DNA from: Pedobacter steynii
Lineage (GTDB): Bacteria; Bacteroidota; Bacteroidia; Sphingobacteriales; Sphingobacteriaceae
Length of the DNA stretch: 64,000 bases
Assembly (NCBI RefSeq): GCF_900103665.1
Contig: NZ_FNGY01000003.1
Location: forward strand, 620,001 to 684,000
Reading direction: 5' to 3'
Shown: positions 1 to 8,088 of the stretch, one piece after another
How positions within the stretch are numbered: position 1 is the first letter of the stretch
How the letters are laid out: the number at the start of each line of letters is the position of its first letter
Notes under the pieces: generated by a model
Told to the model about the DNA's origin: nothing
The model's input: the letters and a program-made list of their open reading frames with translations, nothing else
Databases searched by the model: none
Made by a program: the position numbers and the translations under genes

Positions 1-19
1 CGTTTGTTTGATCTTGTTC

Positions 20-484
20 TTATTTTGCCAGTTCGGATGAACTGTTTTCTTTCCACTCGCCAAATGCTTTCTTAGCCAATACTTTTGCCTGAGCAAGGGT
101 AATGTCGCCGGCAATAGTGATATATGTTCTTGCAGGTACAAGGTTCCCATGATTCCTGCTCGCAGATGTCAATGCATCAGCAGTTGCTAAAAAAGCATTT
201 TCAAAATCTTCTGTATCCGCAGCTACACTTGCTTCATCAGTACTGAAGCTTACTTTAGGCCCAAAGTCTTTACCTTTATCAGCCATGGTAACCTTCGTAT
301 TTGAAGCCAGCTGTCCACCTTCCATTTTAACAGAAGCCAGTATTTTTCCCATGCCGTTATTTTCAGCAACAATAACCTCTACTCCATTTTTTAGTTTAAA
401 GCTTACCGGATCTTTCATGATCCCTTGTGCCTGAATGTTGTTAAAAGCGAATAAGCTGATTAGGATGATTAATAAGTTTTTCAT
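20..484 (-). CDS. Secreted miniature M16 peptidase-like protein
   Basis: This 154-residue protein has a signal peptide (residues 1-20, ending IQAQ), so it is exported. Residues 27-42 (VSFKLKNGVEVIVAEN) look like the first strand of an M16 (insulinase-type) domain. Residues 120-145 (TYITIAGDITLAQAKVLAKK) look like the closing strand and helix of such a domain. A full M16 half is about 200-220 residues; the stretch between the two landmarks is shortened and I see no HxxEH zinc motif, so peptidase activity is unlikely. It may be an internally deleted remnant or a non-catalytic partner. Gene start is the ATG directly before the signal peptide. The upstream side is divergent from the LytTR regulator; what follows its stop lies outside the window. 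Confidence 0.7.
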   Translation of the reverse strand: MKNLLIILISLFAFNNIQAQGIMKDPVSFKLKNGVEVIVAENNGMGKILASVKMEGGQLASNTKVTMADKGKDFGPKVSFSTDEASVAADTEDFENAFLATADALTSASRNHGNLVPARTYITIAGDITLAQAKVLAKKAFGEWKENSSSELAK

Positions 485-670
485 AATGTTTTTTCTGGTT
501 TATGTTTTTCCGGTTGATTTTTATTGATTGATGAACCAAAGGTAAAAGCCTTTTAAGCGATAGGAAAGGGGGAATCGACAGAAAGGATAAAATGAACGGT
601 GAATGAGGCTTTTCAGGCTTTCATTTTCTGATCTATTATAATTACATTAGTATAGGTTAACGAAATCCCG

Positions 671-1366
671 ATGAATTGCTTAATTGTTGACGACAACAAA
701 ATTGCCCGGACTACGCTCAAAAAACTGATTAGCCTGGATCCAAGTTTAGTATTGGTTTCGGAGTGCAGCAATGCAACAGAAGCTTATATCAAAATCCTGG
801 AACAGCCTATTGACTTGTTGTTTCTGGATATTGAAATGCCCGGAATGACGGGAATGGAACTGGCTCAAAGCCTCGGACAAAAGCGTCCACTTATTATTTT
901 CACTACTTCAAACAGAGATTACGCCGCAGAAGCCTTCGATCTTGACGTGATCGACTTTATTACCAAGCCTGTAACTACGGTCAGATTTTTACAATCCGTA
1001 GAAAAAGCAAGGGAATTCCGGAAAACCAAAATCTTACCTGCGGATCTTATAGAAGAAGATTTTATCTTTATAAGAGATTCCGGTACCGTAAGAAGGCTGC
1101 AACTGGACAATATCCTCTACCTGGAAGCCCAGGGAGATTATGTGAAAATTTATGTCGCCAATCAATTTTACAACATCCATACCACCCTAAAATCTGTGGA
1201 AGAGAAGTTACCGGCGAGTGTCTTTCTTAGGGTACACCGTTCCTTTATCATCAATGTCAGTAAAATAGACACCCTCGAAGGCGGTACACTGATCATTCAT
1301 AAAAATCTTGTACCCGTTTCCGATGCCTACCGTGCAGCACTTAATAAAAGGATGCAGATCCTCTGA
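671..1366 (+). CDS. LytTR-family response regulator
   Basis: A 231-residue two-domain regulator of the LytR/AlgR type. The N-terminal receiver (about residues 1-118) carries the acidic pair D7/D8, the phosphoacceptor D53 (FLDIEMPG), T78 and K99, so it looks competent for phosphorylation. The C-terminal LytTR DNA-binding domain spans about 128-231 and contains ILYLEAQGDYVKIY and FLRVHRSFIIN, both typical of the family. Such proteins usually pair with a membrane histidine kinase, but none is adjacent. An HPt protein starts 49 bp downstream on the same strand and may feed this receiver through a relay; that pairing is inferred from position. Confidence 0.93.
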   Translation: MNCLIVDDNKIARTTLKKLISLDPSLVLVSECSNATEAYIKILEQPIDLLFLDIEMPGMTGMELAQSLGQKRPLIIFTTSNRDYAAEAFDLDVIDFITKPVTTVRFLQSVEKAREFRKTKILPADLIEEDFIFIRDSGTVRRLQLDNILYLEAQGDYVKIYVANQFYNIHTTLKSVEEKLPASVFLRVHRSFIINVSKIDTLEGGTLIIHKNLVPVSDAYRAALNKRMQIL

Positions 1367-1415
1367 TAATTGGCTTGTTTTTTGCAGATAATCAAGACAT
1401 TCATCCCCTTATAAA

Positions 1416-1790
1416 ATGTCCGCTCAAACTCCCTATACTTCCGGAAGTTTCCAGCTCATAGACCTCAGTTATATTGAGCAGCTCAGCAATGGCGACAAAG
1501 CCTTTGAAAAAGAGATTGTTCAGATTTTCGTAGAACAAATTCCTCAGGACCTGGCTTTATTAAAGGAGCACTTTGCTGCAGGTGATTTCAATAAGGTTAA
1601 ACAAAGTGCACATTATATGCTGCCCAGTATTTCTATCCTGGGACTGGAAACAAAATTAAAGGTTGAACTGGAAGCACTTGAAGCCTTAGAATCTGCATAT
1701 AAAGTCCTCAAACGCCATATCGAAACCATTGACAATGTGTGCAATACAGCAAGAGCAGAAGCAATTGAATTGCTCCACTCTTATGCCTGA
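1416..1790 (+). CDS. Orphan HPt phosphotransfer protein
   Basis: A 124-residue single-domain protein of the histidine phosphotransfer family. The phospho-histidine is H66 in VKQSAHYMLPSISILG, which matches the family pattern of a His on a helix followed by a hydrophobic, small-residue stretch. Length fits a four-helix HPt bundle with little else. It shuttles phosphate between receivers in His-Asp-His-Asp relays. No hybrid kinase is next to it; the nearest receiver is the LytTR regulator just upstream, probably cotranscribed. It ends 17 bp before the convergent DinB-fold gene. Confidence 0.85.
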   Translation: MSAQTPYTSGSFQLIDLSYIEQLSNGDKAFEKEIVQIFVEQIPQDLALLKEHFAAGDFNKVKQSAHYMLPSISILGLETKLKVELEALEALESAYKVLKRHIETIDNVCNTARAEAIELLHSYA

Positions 1791-1807
1791 AGAATGAAAT
1801 ATTACGC

Positions 1808-2347
1808 TTAATTTTCCTTTTTCTTGCCGTATATATTATAATAATTATAATCCGTCATCGGTGCGCCACTTAAACCAAGATGATGTGAAATGGTGGTGAT
1901 TTGTCCGCGATGGTAAGTACTGTGGTTCATCACCTGCTGGATATATTCAAAGTTGGCAAAGTCACAATTAAACCAGGGATTAACCACAAGGTTATTTTCT
2001 TCAATAGACTGTGTAGTCATTTGATCCAGGTAAGCAGCGAATTCTTCAGACTGTTTGATGAGCGTCGCAAAAGCATCTTCTATCGTTCCTTTGAATTCAT
2101 GTTCCGGTTCAAAGGCTTCTTTTTTAATGACCGATAACCAGTACGCCTGGGTTTGCCAGATGTGAAGGACGGTCTGCTTGATACCGGAGAAGCTTGACCG
2201 TACTTCTTGTTCCAGTACCTCTTCCGGATAGGTTCTCAGCCAATTGATCAGTGTGGTATTTGCCCAGGCATTATAAGCCACATAGTTCCTCATTAAATAA
2301 GTAATTGCATTTGTAGCTGCTGCAGTGTTAAGGTTGTCAGGTGTCAT
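1808..2347 (-). CDS. DinB-fold putative metal-dependent enzyme
   Basis: A 179-residue protein of the DinB/YfiT four-helix family. The usual three-histidine metal site is visible as H62 (VLHIW), H142 and H146 (NHSTYHRGQ). Members include damage-inducible proteins of unknown role and thiol transferases that use bacillithiol or glutathione-like cofactors; the substrate here cannot be told. No signal peptide, so cytoplasmic. It is transcribed alone, with about 260 bp free upstream before the pyruvate carboxylase stop codon. Confidence 0.88.
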   Translation of the reverse strand: MTPDNLNTAAATNAITYLMRNYVAYNAWANTTLINWLRTYPEEVLEQEVRSSFSGIKQTVLHIWQTQAYWLSVIKKEAFEPEHEFKGTIEDAFATLIKQSEEFAAYLDQMTTQSIEENNLVVNPWFNCDFANFEYIQQVMNHSTYHRGQITTISHHLGLSGAPMTDYNYYNIYGKKKEN

Positions 2348-2608
2348 AATTTAGTTTGTTTTGTACTACAAATTAAATATACGACACTGACAACCCTATG
2401 GCAGTGTCAAATTAATTTTTTTTTTTGTTTCCGCTCGTATTCTTCCTGAATCGCCGGCAAGGCCAGCTGCAACAGGAAAAGAACGGGCATCAGAAATACC
2501 TGAATCTATAAAGACATGCAGGGCATCATCCGTAGTCTCAAAACCAGCACTTTCCAGCGCAGTCTGTCCGCTGATAAATTCCAAATTGGTATTAAACAGA
2601 GATTGCCT

Positions 2609-5600
2609 TTAAACTTCAAGCACCAGATCGTCCGTATTCACAATCGTACCTTCCTTCAGCACAATTGATTTCACCACACAATCGGCTATTGCCGCAATAT
2701 TGGACTCCATTTTCATCGCTTCAATCATGAACATCGGTTGATTTTTCTTCACCACATCTCCTGCTTTAACGAAAACCTTCGACAATAAGCCTTGCAAAGG
2801 GGAACCAATATGTGCCGGATTCAGCTTGTCTACCTTACGGTTTTCAGCAGTCGTCACCTTAACCGCTTTATCCTGAATTTCGATATTGCGGGTCTGCCCG
2901 TTCAGCTTAAAGAAAACCGTACGCATCCCTTTGTCATCGGCCGGACCAATGGAAAGCAGACGAATCAGCAGGGTTTTACCCCTCGCAATTTCTATCGTGG
3001 TTTCTTCTCCCGGCTTCATTCCATAAAAGAAGTACTGTGTAGGGATGACAGATACATCGCCATACAACCGGAATACCCTTATCGCTTCTGCCGTTACTTT
3101 AGGATAAAACTTATAAGCCAGGTACATGGTATAGCTCAAATCATCTCCAAACTCCAGCTTAAAGGCTTCAAATTCTGCTTCCAGATGCAGCGGTTCCAGG
3201 TGTTTGTTCGGACGGTCGGTAAAAGGCGTCTTGCCTTTCAACAGGATCTGTTGTAAGGCTACAGGAAAACCACCCGTAGGCTGACCGATCTCTCCCATAA
3301 AGAAGGAAACCACAGATTCCGGAAAAGCAAGCTGTTCCCCTCTGGCAAAAACGTCTTCAGGGCTAATGTCGTTGGCCACCATAAACTGGGCCATATCACC
3401 CACCACTTTAGAACTCGGCGTCACCTTCACAATGTCCCCAAACATGGTATTGACATCGGCATAACGCTGTTTAATCAGCTCAAACTTATCCCCCAATCCA
3501 AGTGCAATCGCCTGAGGTTTTAAATTGGAATATTGTCCGCCCGGAATTTCATGTTCAAACACTTCAGCCGAGCTGGCTTTTAATCCGGATTCAAAAGGAT
3601 AATAATATTCCCTTACGGTTTCCCAATAATTCGAATAGGCATTTAAAGATTTGATGTCATAAGGGTTTTCACGCTCATGAAAGCGCATCATTTCCACAAT
3701 GGCATTAAAGTTCGGCTGTGCAGTACTGCCGGATAAGGCGCCCAACGCACAATCAATCACATCGACTCCTGCTTCAATGGCCATCAGATAAGTGGCAGGC
3801 TGTAAGGAAGAGGTATCGTGTGTATGTAAATGAATCGGGATTTTAACCGTGTCTTTAAGGGCTTCAATTAAAATTTTAGCGGCATAAGGCTTCAGCAAAC
3901 CCGACATGTCCTTAACCCCTAAAATATGGCTTCCTGCATTTTCCAGGTCTTTGGCCATCTTCAAATAATATTCCAGGTTGTACTTACTGCGTTTCGGATC
4001 CAGAATATCACCGGTATAACAAAGTGAACCCTCGGCCAGGCCATTTGTCTTTTTGCGCACCATGTCAATGCAGGGCGCAATGTTTTCCATCCAGTTTAAG
4101 GAATCAAAGATCCTGAAAATATCTACGCCTTTTTCCCAGCTCTTCTCGACGAAAGATTCAATCAGGTTATCGGGATAGGCCGCATAGCCCACTCCATTAC
4201 AACCACGGATGAGCATTTGAATTAAAATATTGGGCATGGCAGCACGCAATTTTTCCAGGCGTCTCCAGGGATCCTCATTTAAAAAGCGCAGGCAGACATC
4301 AAAGGTTGCCCCACCCCAGGCTTCCATACTAAAGGTTTGGGCATGTTGTTTGGCAAATCCTTCTGCCACTTTGAGCATATCGTAGGTACGCATCCTGGTG
4401 GCCAGTAAAGATTGATGGGCATCCCGGAAAGTCGTGTCCGTATAGTGTATTTTCTTTTCTGCTTTCAGCCATTTCGAGAATCCTTCCGGCCCCAGTTCTG
4501 TCAACAGATCTTTGGTTCCTTTTGGATAATCGACCTGATCTGCCACCGGCACGACTGGCTTTTCAAACCGTTTATTTTCATCTACCTCACGTACATCCGG
4601 ATTCCCGTTTACAGAAACTTCACCCAGATAAGTGAGAATCCTCGTTCCACGATCCAGCCTCCTTTTCGATTCAAAAAGTTCCGGATGTTCCTGAATAAAA
4701 TTAACGGTCGCCTTTCCCTGTACAAAAATGGGATGGCTGATCAGACTTTCCAGAAACTGGACATTATTTTTTACCCCACGAATCCTGAATTCTCTCAGTG
4801 CCCGGTGCATTTTCCTGGCCGCATCGTCCAGCGTATGTCCGCTGGTACTTACTTTTACCAGCATGGAATCAAAAAACGGACTGATTTTCATCCCCGGATA
4901 GGTACTCCCTTCATCCAGTCTGATGCCAAATCCAGTGGCATTTCTATAGGTAATTAAAGTGCCATAATCCGGCTTAAAGTTGTCCGCAGGATCTTCTGTC
5001 GTGATGCGGCATTGCATGGCAAAACCATTGCAACGGATCGCTTCCTGATTTTTAATCCCAATTTCTGCATCGGCAAGGTGATAACCGTCTGCAATAAACA
5101 ACTGGGTTTTGATGAGGTCAATCCCGGTCACCATTTCGGTTACCGTATGCTCCACCTGAATCCGGGGATTTACCTCGATAAAATAAATATGCTCCTGTTC
5201 GTCAATTAAGAATTCAACCGTCCCTACATTATTATATTTTACGGCTTTTGCAATCGAGGTGGCATAATGATACAGCTGATCTCTGGTCTGCTGACTTAAA
5301 TTGAGCGAAGGTGCCACTTCCACGACTTTTTGAAAACGACGCTGTACGGAGCAGTCACGTTCAAACAAATGAACCACCTCCGAATAGTTATCTGCTACGA
5401 TCTGTACCTCGATATGTCTCGGCCTGTTGATAAATTTCTCCAGAAAGACTGTATCATCACCAAAAGCATTCTTCGCCTCACTCCTGGCTTCAAAGAAACT
5501 CTTTTTCAGCTGATCGTCGTTTTGTACAATGCGCATTCCACGTCCGCCACCGCCGGAAGCCGCTTTAATCATTAAAGGATAACCAATCCGGTTGGCTTCG

Positions 5601-6043
5601 CTTAAAGCGAGTTCAATGGTATTGAGTTCGACCTCATTGCTTTCAATAATCGGCAAACCCGCGGTTTTCGCTACTTTTTTTGCCGTTACCTTATCCCCCA
5701 GCGCCCGCATCACATCCGGTCTGGGACCGATAAAGACAATTCCGTTCTCTGCACACTGCGCAGCAAAATCCTCATTTTCCGATAAAAACCCATATCCGGG
5801 ATGTATGGCATCTGCTCCGCAATATTTTGCCATAGCAATCATCCCTTTAATGTCGAGATAAGGTTTTAAAGGTTCATGATCGGCCCCGATCTGGTAAGCT
5901 TCGTCGGCCTTGTACCGGTGGAGGGAATACCTGTCTTCATAAGTATAAACTGCCACGGTCTGGATGTTCAGTTCACTGCATGCCCGTTCAATACGGATTG
6001 CGATTTCGCCCCGATTGGCAATCAGTACTTTCTTAATGTTCAT
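2609..6043 (-). CDS. pyc: Pyruvate carboxylase, biotin-dependent
   Basis: A 1144-residue single-chain pyruvate carboxylase, which makes oxaloacetate from pyruvate, bicarbonate and ATP to refill the TCA cycle. Order of domains: biotin carboxylase (about 1-450, starting KKVLIANRGEIAIRI, with the ATP-grasp loop GGGGRGMR), carboxyltransferase (about 530-800, with TTFRDAHQSLLATRMRTYD), the pyruvate carboxylase conserved domain, and a C-terminal biotinyl domain with EAMKMES, whose Lys (about residue 1111) carries biotin. Length matches the family. I chose the ATG at 6043 because it begins the conserved MNIKKVLIANRGE start; the frame is open a further 11 codons upstream. It is monocistronic by appearance. 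Confidence 0.96.
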   Translation of the reverse strand: MNIKKVLIANRGEIAIRIERACSELNIQTVAVYTYEDRYSLHRYKADEAYQIGADHEPLKPYLDIKGMIAMAKYCGADAIHPGYGFLSENEDFAAQCAENGIVFIGPRPDVMRALGDKVTAKKVAKTAGLPIIESNEVELNTIELALSEANRIGYPLMIKAASGGGGRGMRIVQNDDQLKKSFFEARSEAKNAFGDDTVFLEKFINRPRHIEVQIVADNYSEVVHLFERDCSVQRRFQKVVEVAPSLNLSQQTRDQLYHYATSIAKAVKYNNVGTVEFLIDEQEHIYFIEVNPRIQVEHTVTEMVTGIDLIKTQLFIADGYHLADAEIGIKNQEAIRCNGFAMQCRITTEDPADNFKPDYGTLITYRNATGFGIRLDEGSTYPGMKISPFFDSMLVKVSTSGHTLDDAARKMHRALREFRIRGVKNNVQFLESLISHPIFVQGKATVNFIQEHPELFESKRRLDRGTRILTYLGEVSVNGNPDVREVDENKRFEKPVVPVADQVDYPKGTKDLLTELGPEGFSKWLKAEKKIHYTDTTFRDAHQSLLATRMRTYDMLKVAEGFAKQHAQTFSMEAWGGATFDVCLRFLNEDPWRRLEKLRAAMPNILIQMLIRGCNGVGYAAYPDNLIESFVEKSWEKGVDIFRIFDSLNWMENIAPCIDMVRKKTNGLAEGSLCYTGDILDPKRSKYNLEYYLKMAKDLENAGSHILGVKDMSGLLKPYAAKILIEALKDTVKIPIHLHTHDTSSLQPATYLMAIEAGVDVIDCALGALSGSTAQPNFNAIVEMMRFHERENPYDIKSLNAYSNYWETVREYYYPFESGLKASSAEVFEHEIPGGQYSNLKPQAIALGLGDKFELIKQRYADVNTMFGDIVKVTPSSKVVGDMAQFMVANDISPEDVFARGEQLAFPESVVSFFMGEIGQPTGGFPVALQQILLKGKTPFTDRPNKHLEPLHLEAEFEAFKLEFGDDLSYTMYLAYKFYPKVTAEAIRVFRLYGDVSVIPTQYFFYGMKPGEETTIEIARGKTLLIRLLSIGPADDKGMRTVFFKLNGQTRNIEIQDKAVKVTTAENRKVDKLNPAHIGSPLQGLLSKVFVKAGDVVKKNQPMFMIEAMKMESNIAAIADCVVKSIVLKEGTIVNTDDLVLEV

Positions 6044-6356
6044 AAATTTGGTTGTAGATTGTATCAAAAATATCACATTCCGGTTAAACCAACACTATTA
6101 AAATCAATTTATTATCAGGTAGTTATCTTGTAAAAGATACACTATCCTTACTTCTAAAACACGAAGCACTCTATCTCCCGGGTCTTGCTTTACAGGATCG
6201 AGGCAGATCCGCAGCCAGCTTTCATAATAAACATCAGCCCCGGATAGGGGTAAAAGGGAAACCTGTTGTCACATACCTGAACAGGTCAGAAAATGCTAAA
6301 AGTATTCCTGTTCCTCAACTCCATCAAAGCACAACATGTATAAAGAAAAATCCTTA

Positions 6357-7271
6357 ATGAAGAAGCTGCTGATGATCCTCCTCATCTTATCAGGAAAAAA
6401 TGTTTTTGCCCAGCTTACACCAGTAAATACCATTGACATCAATACGACCTATGTTCCGGGAAGTAAATACATACAAAAGGATGGATCCTTAGAAAATACT
6501 GAAAAGACTCAGCGGCGAATTGATCTGGGCTATAGTTTCATCATCTCCAACAAAGTCGATACCCTGACCAGAAAGATCAACAGCTGGACAGCAATGGTCG
6601 ACGGAAGTTATACTCAACTGGGCAAACCATTGAATGAAAATGACCTGATGCCTCATCGTTTGTTCAGTACACAGTTCGCAGTTGTCAATTACCGTTCTAT
6701 AGGCAATAAATGGGGAATGGTAAAATTGATCCAGCTGGGCGTAAATACCGACCTGAAGAAATTCGATATCCACGATCTGTTTGTTAGCGGAGGGTTGATT
6801 TTTATTAAAAACCAAAGCCCTAAGTTTTCCTATGGCTTCGGTGTCTTTGTCGCCAATGCCACCAATGCCCCCCTTATTCTGCCTGCGGTGATCTTTCAGC
6901 TAAGAACAGATGGGAAATTTAAGTTCAAAATAGACCTGCCTACCGAAGTCAGCGCAGCTTACGAAGTGAATAAAGCAATGGAAGTAAAGCTGGCATTAAG
7001 GTACAGGAATATCAGTTATGATGTTCAGAACAAAATGAATCCCAAAAGGCGGTACCTCAACTATATGGAACTTCCGCTGGGGCTGGAAGGAAAATGGAAA
7101 AGTAAACGTTTTGATTTCACATTGGGTGGCGGATACCTGTTCATCAGGAATTTCCAGCTCAAAGAAGGTGGCATTAAGAACATGTTTAAAAGCACGCCGA
7201 CAAATAAATTAAATGGCAATATATATGTCAATGCCGGGATCAGCTACCGGTTAAGGTCAGCCTCAAAATAA
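6357..7271 (+). CDS. DUF6268-like outer membrane beta-barrel protein
   Basis: A 304-residue protein with a signal peptide (KKLLMILLILSGKNVFAQ) and alternating hydrophobic/polar stretches typical of an outer-membrane beta barrel, ending in AGISYRLRSASK. The overall pattern (early INTTYVPGSKY, mid LIQLGVNTDLKKFDIHDLF, late RRYLNYMELPLGLEGKW) resembles the DUF6268 barrel proteins of Bacteroidota, whose function is unknown. I chose the ATG at 6357 because it directly precedes the signal peptide; an in-frame ATG lies 21 bp upstream. A hairpin terminator follows at 7314-7351. Confidence 0.72.
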   Translation: MKKLLMILLILSGKNVFAQLTPVNTIDINTTYVPGSKYIQKDGSLENTEKTQRRIDLGYSFIISNKVDTLTRKINSWTAMVDGSYTQLGKPLNENDLMPHRLFSTQFAVVNYRSIGNKWGMVKLIQLGVNTDLKKFDIHDLFVSGGLIFIKNQSPKFSYGFGVFVANATNAPLILPAVIFQLRTDGKFKFKIDLPTEVSAAYEVNKAMEVKLALRYRNISYDVQNKMNPKRRYLNYMELPLGLEGKWKSKRFDFTLGGGYLFIRNFQLKEGGIKNMFKSTPTNKLNGNIYVNAGISYRLRSASK

Positions 7272-7313
7272 GCTGATTCAAAACATGGATCTCGTGATGT
7301 AGCACTTAAGTAA

Positions 7314-7351
7314 AACTAAACTGCCTCTCCAAATGGAAAGGCAGTTTAGTT
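7314..7351. terminator. Bidirectional hairpin terminator
   Basis: Left arm 7314-7330 and right arm 7335-7351 pair over 17 bp with one mismatch around a 4-nt loop. It lies between the convergent ends of the DUF6268-like gene and the ABC ATPase gene. Confidence 0.8.
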
Positions 7352-7379
7352 CGGGTAGATTTTAACCTGCGGTCCGGTC

Positions 7380-8078
7380 TCAAATCGTTTCCAAATACAA
7401 TTTCTGCAGATCTCCGGCAGAAATGTCTTTTGCATTTAAGGTATGAACCAATGCGCCCTGACGCATAATTCCGATCCTCGTTCCAACATTTACAGCATTA
7501 AAAATATCATGGGTAGCCATAAACACCGTTTTCCCGGATGCTGAAAGTTGTTTCACAATTTCGCTGAATTCATGGGTGGCTTTAGGATCCAATCCACTCG
7601 TCGGCTCATCCATCAGGATTACCCCTGCATTTTTTGCCACGGCAATGGCAATGCCTACTTTCTGCCGCATCCCTTTGCTATAATTCCCTACCCGTTTATG
7701 AAAAGCTTCCGGCTGTAAACCTGCCTGAAGCAAATACTGTTCAAGCTCTGCTCTTTTATACTGAAATCCAGCAATCCTGCTAAAGAAATCCAGGTTTTCC
7801 AGACTCGTCAGGTTGGCATACAACATGACCACTTCCGGAATATAGGCCAGAAACCGTTTGGTGTCTGCCTGATTTGGAGATACCAATACCCCGTTCACCA
7901 AAGCCTGCCCGGAACTTGCTGCTGTAAATCCCAGAAACAGATTGATAGTGGTGGTTTTGCCGGCTCCATTTTGTCCTAACAGACAGAATACTTCGCCAGG
8001 TTCAACACTCAGGTTCAATCGGTCAAGAGCCGTTTGACCCCCATATTTTTTAGTCAGTTCTATTGCTTGTAACATCAT
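7380..8078 (-). CDS. ABC transporter ATP-binding protein
   Basis: A 232-residue ATPase subunit with Walker A (GQNGAGKTTT, about residues 35-44), a signature NYSKGMRQK and Walker B ILMDEPTSGLDP, followed by the switch histidine in ATHDIF. It resembles NosF-type and antimicrobial-peptide immunity ATPases that serve ABC-2 permeases. It is the last gene of a tight leftward operon (two DUF3526 permeases, then a TonB-dependent receptor, then this ATPase; gaps of 3, 11 and 10 bp). The operon is divergent from the lanthipeptide genes. Its likely role is to energise the two permeases; whether that serves self-protection, export or metal handling is not shown by the sequence. Confidence 0.92.
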   Translation of the reverse strand: MMLQAIELTKKYGGQTALDRLNLSVEPGEVFCLLGQNGAGKTTTINLFLGFTAASSGQALVNGVLVSPNQADTKRFLAYIPEVVMLYANLTSLENLDFFSRIAGFQYKRAELEQYLLQAGLQPEAFHKRVGNYSKGMRQKVGIAIAVAKNAGVILMDEPTSGLDPKATHEFSEIVKQLSASGKTVFMATHDIFNAVNVGTRIGIMRQGALVHTLNAKDISAGDLQKLYLETI

Positions 8079-8088
8079 CTGGTTCAGA

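Noticed and set aside
2396..2584. 62-codon leftward frame starting with TTG, just after the pyruvate carboxylase stop
   Set aside because: No ATG, no family likeness, and it is the same frame as the upstream gene after its stop. Another frame of the same stretch shows a short hydrophobic peptide (2407-2490), also without support. It may be a decayed gene tail.
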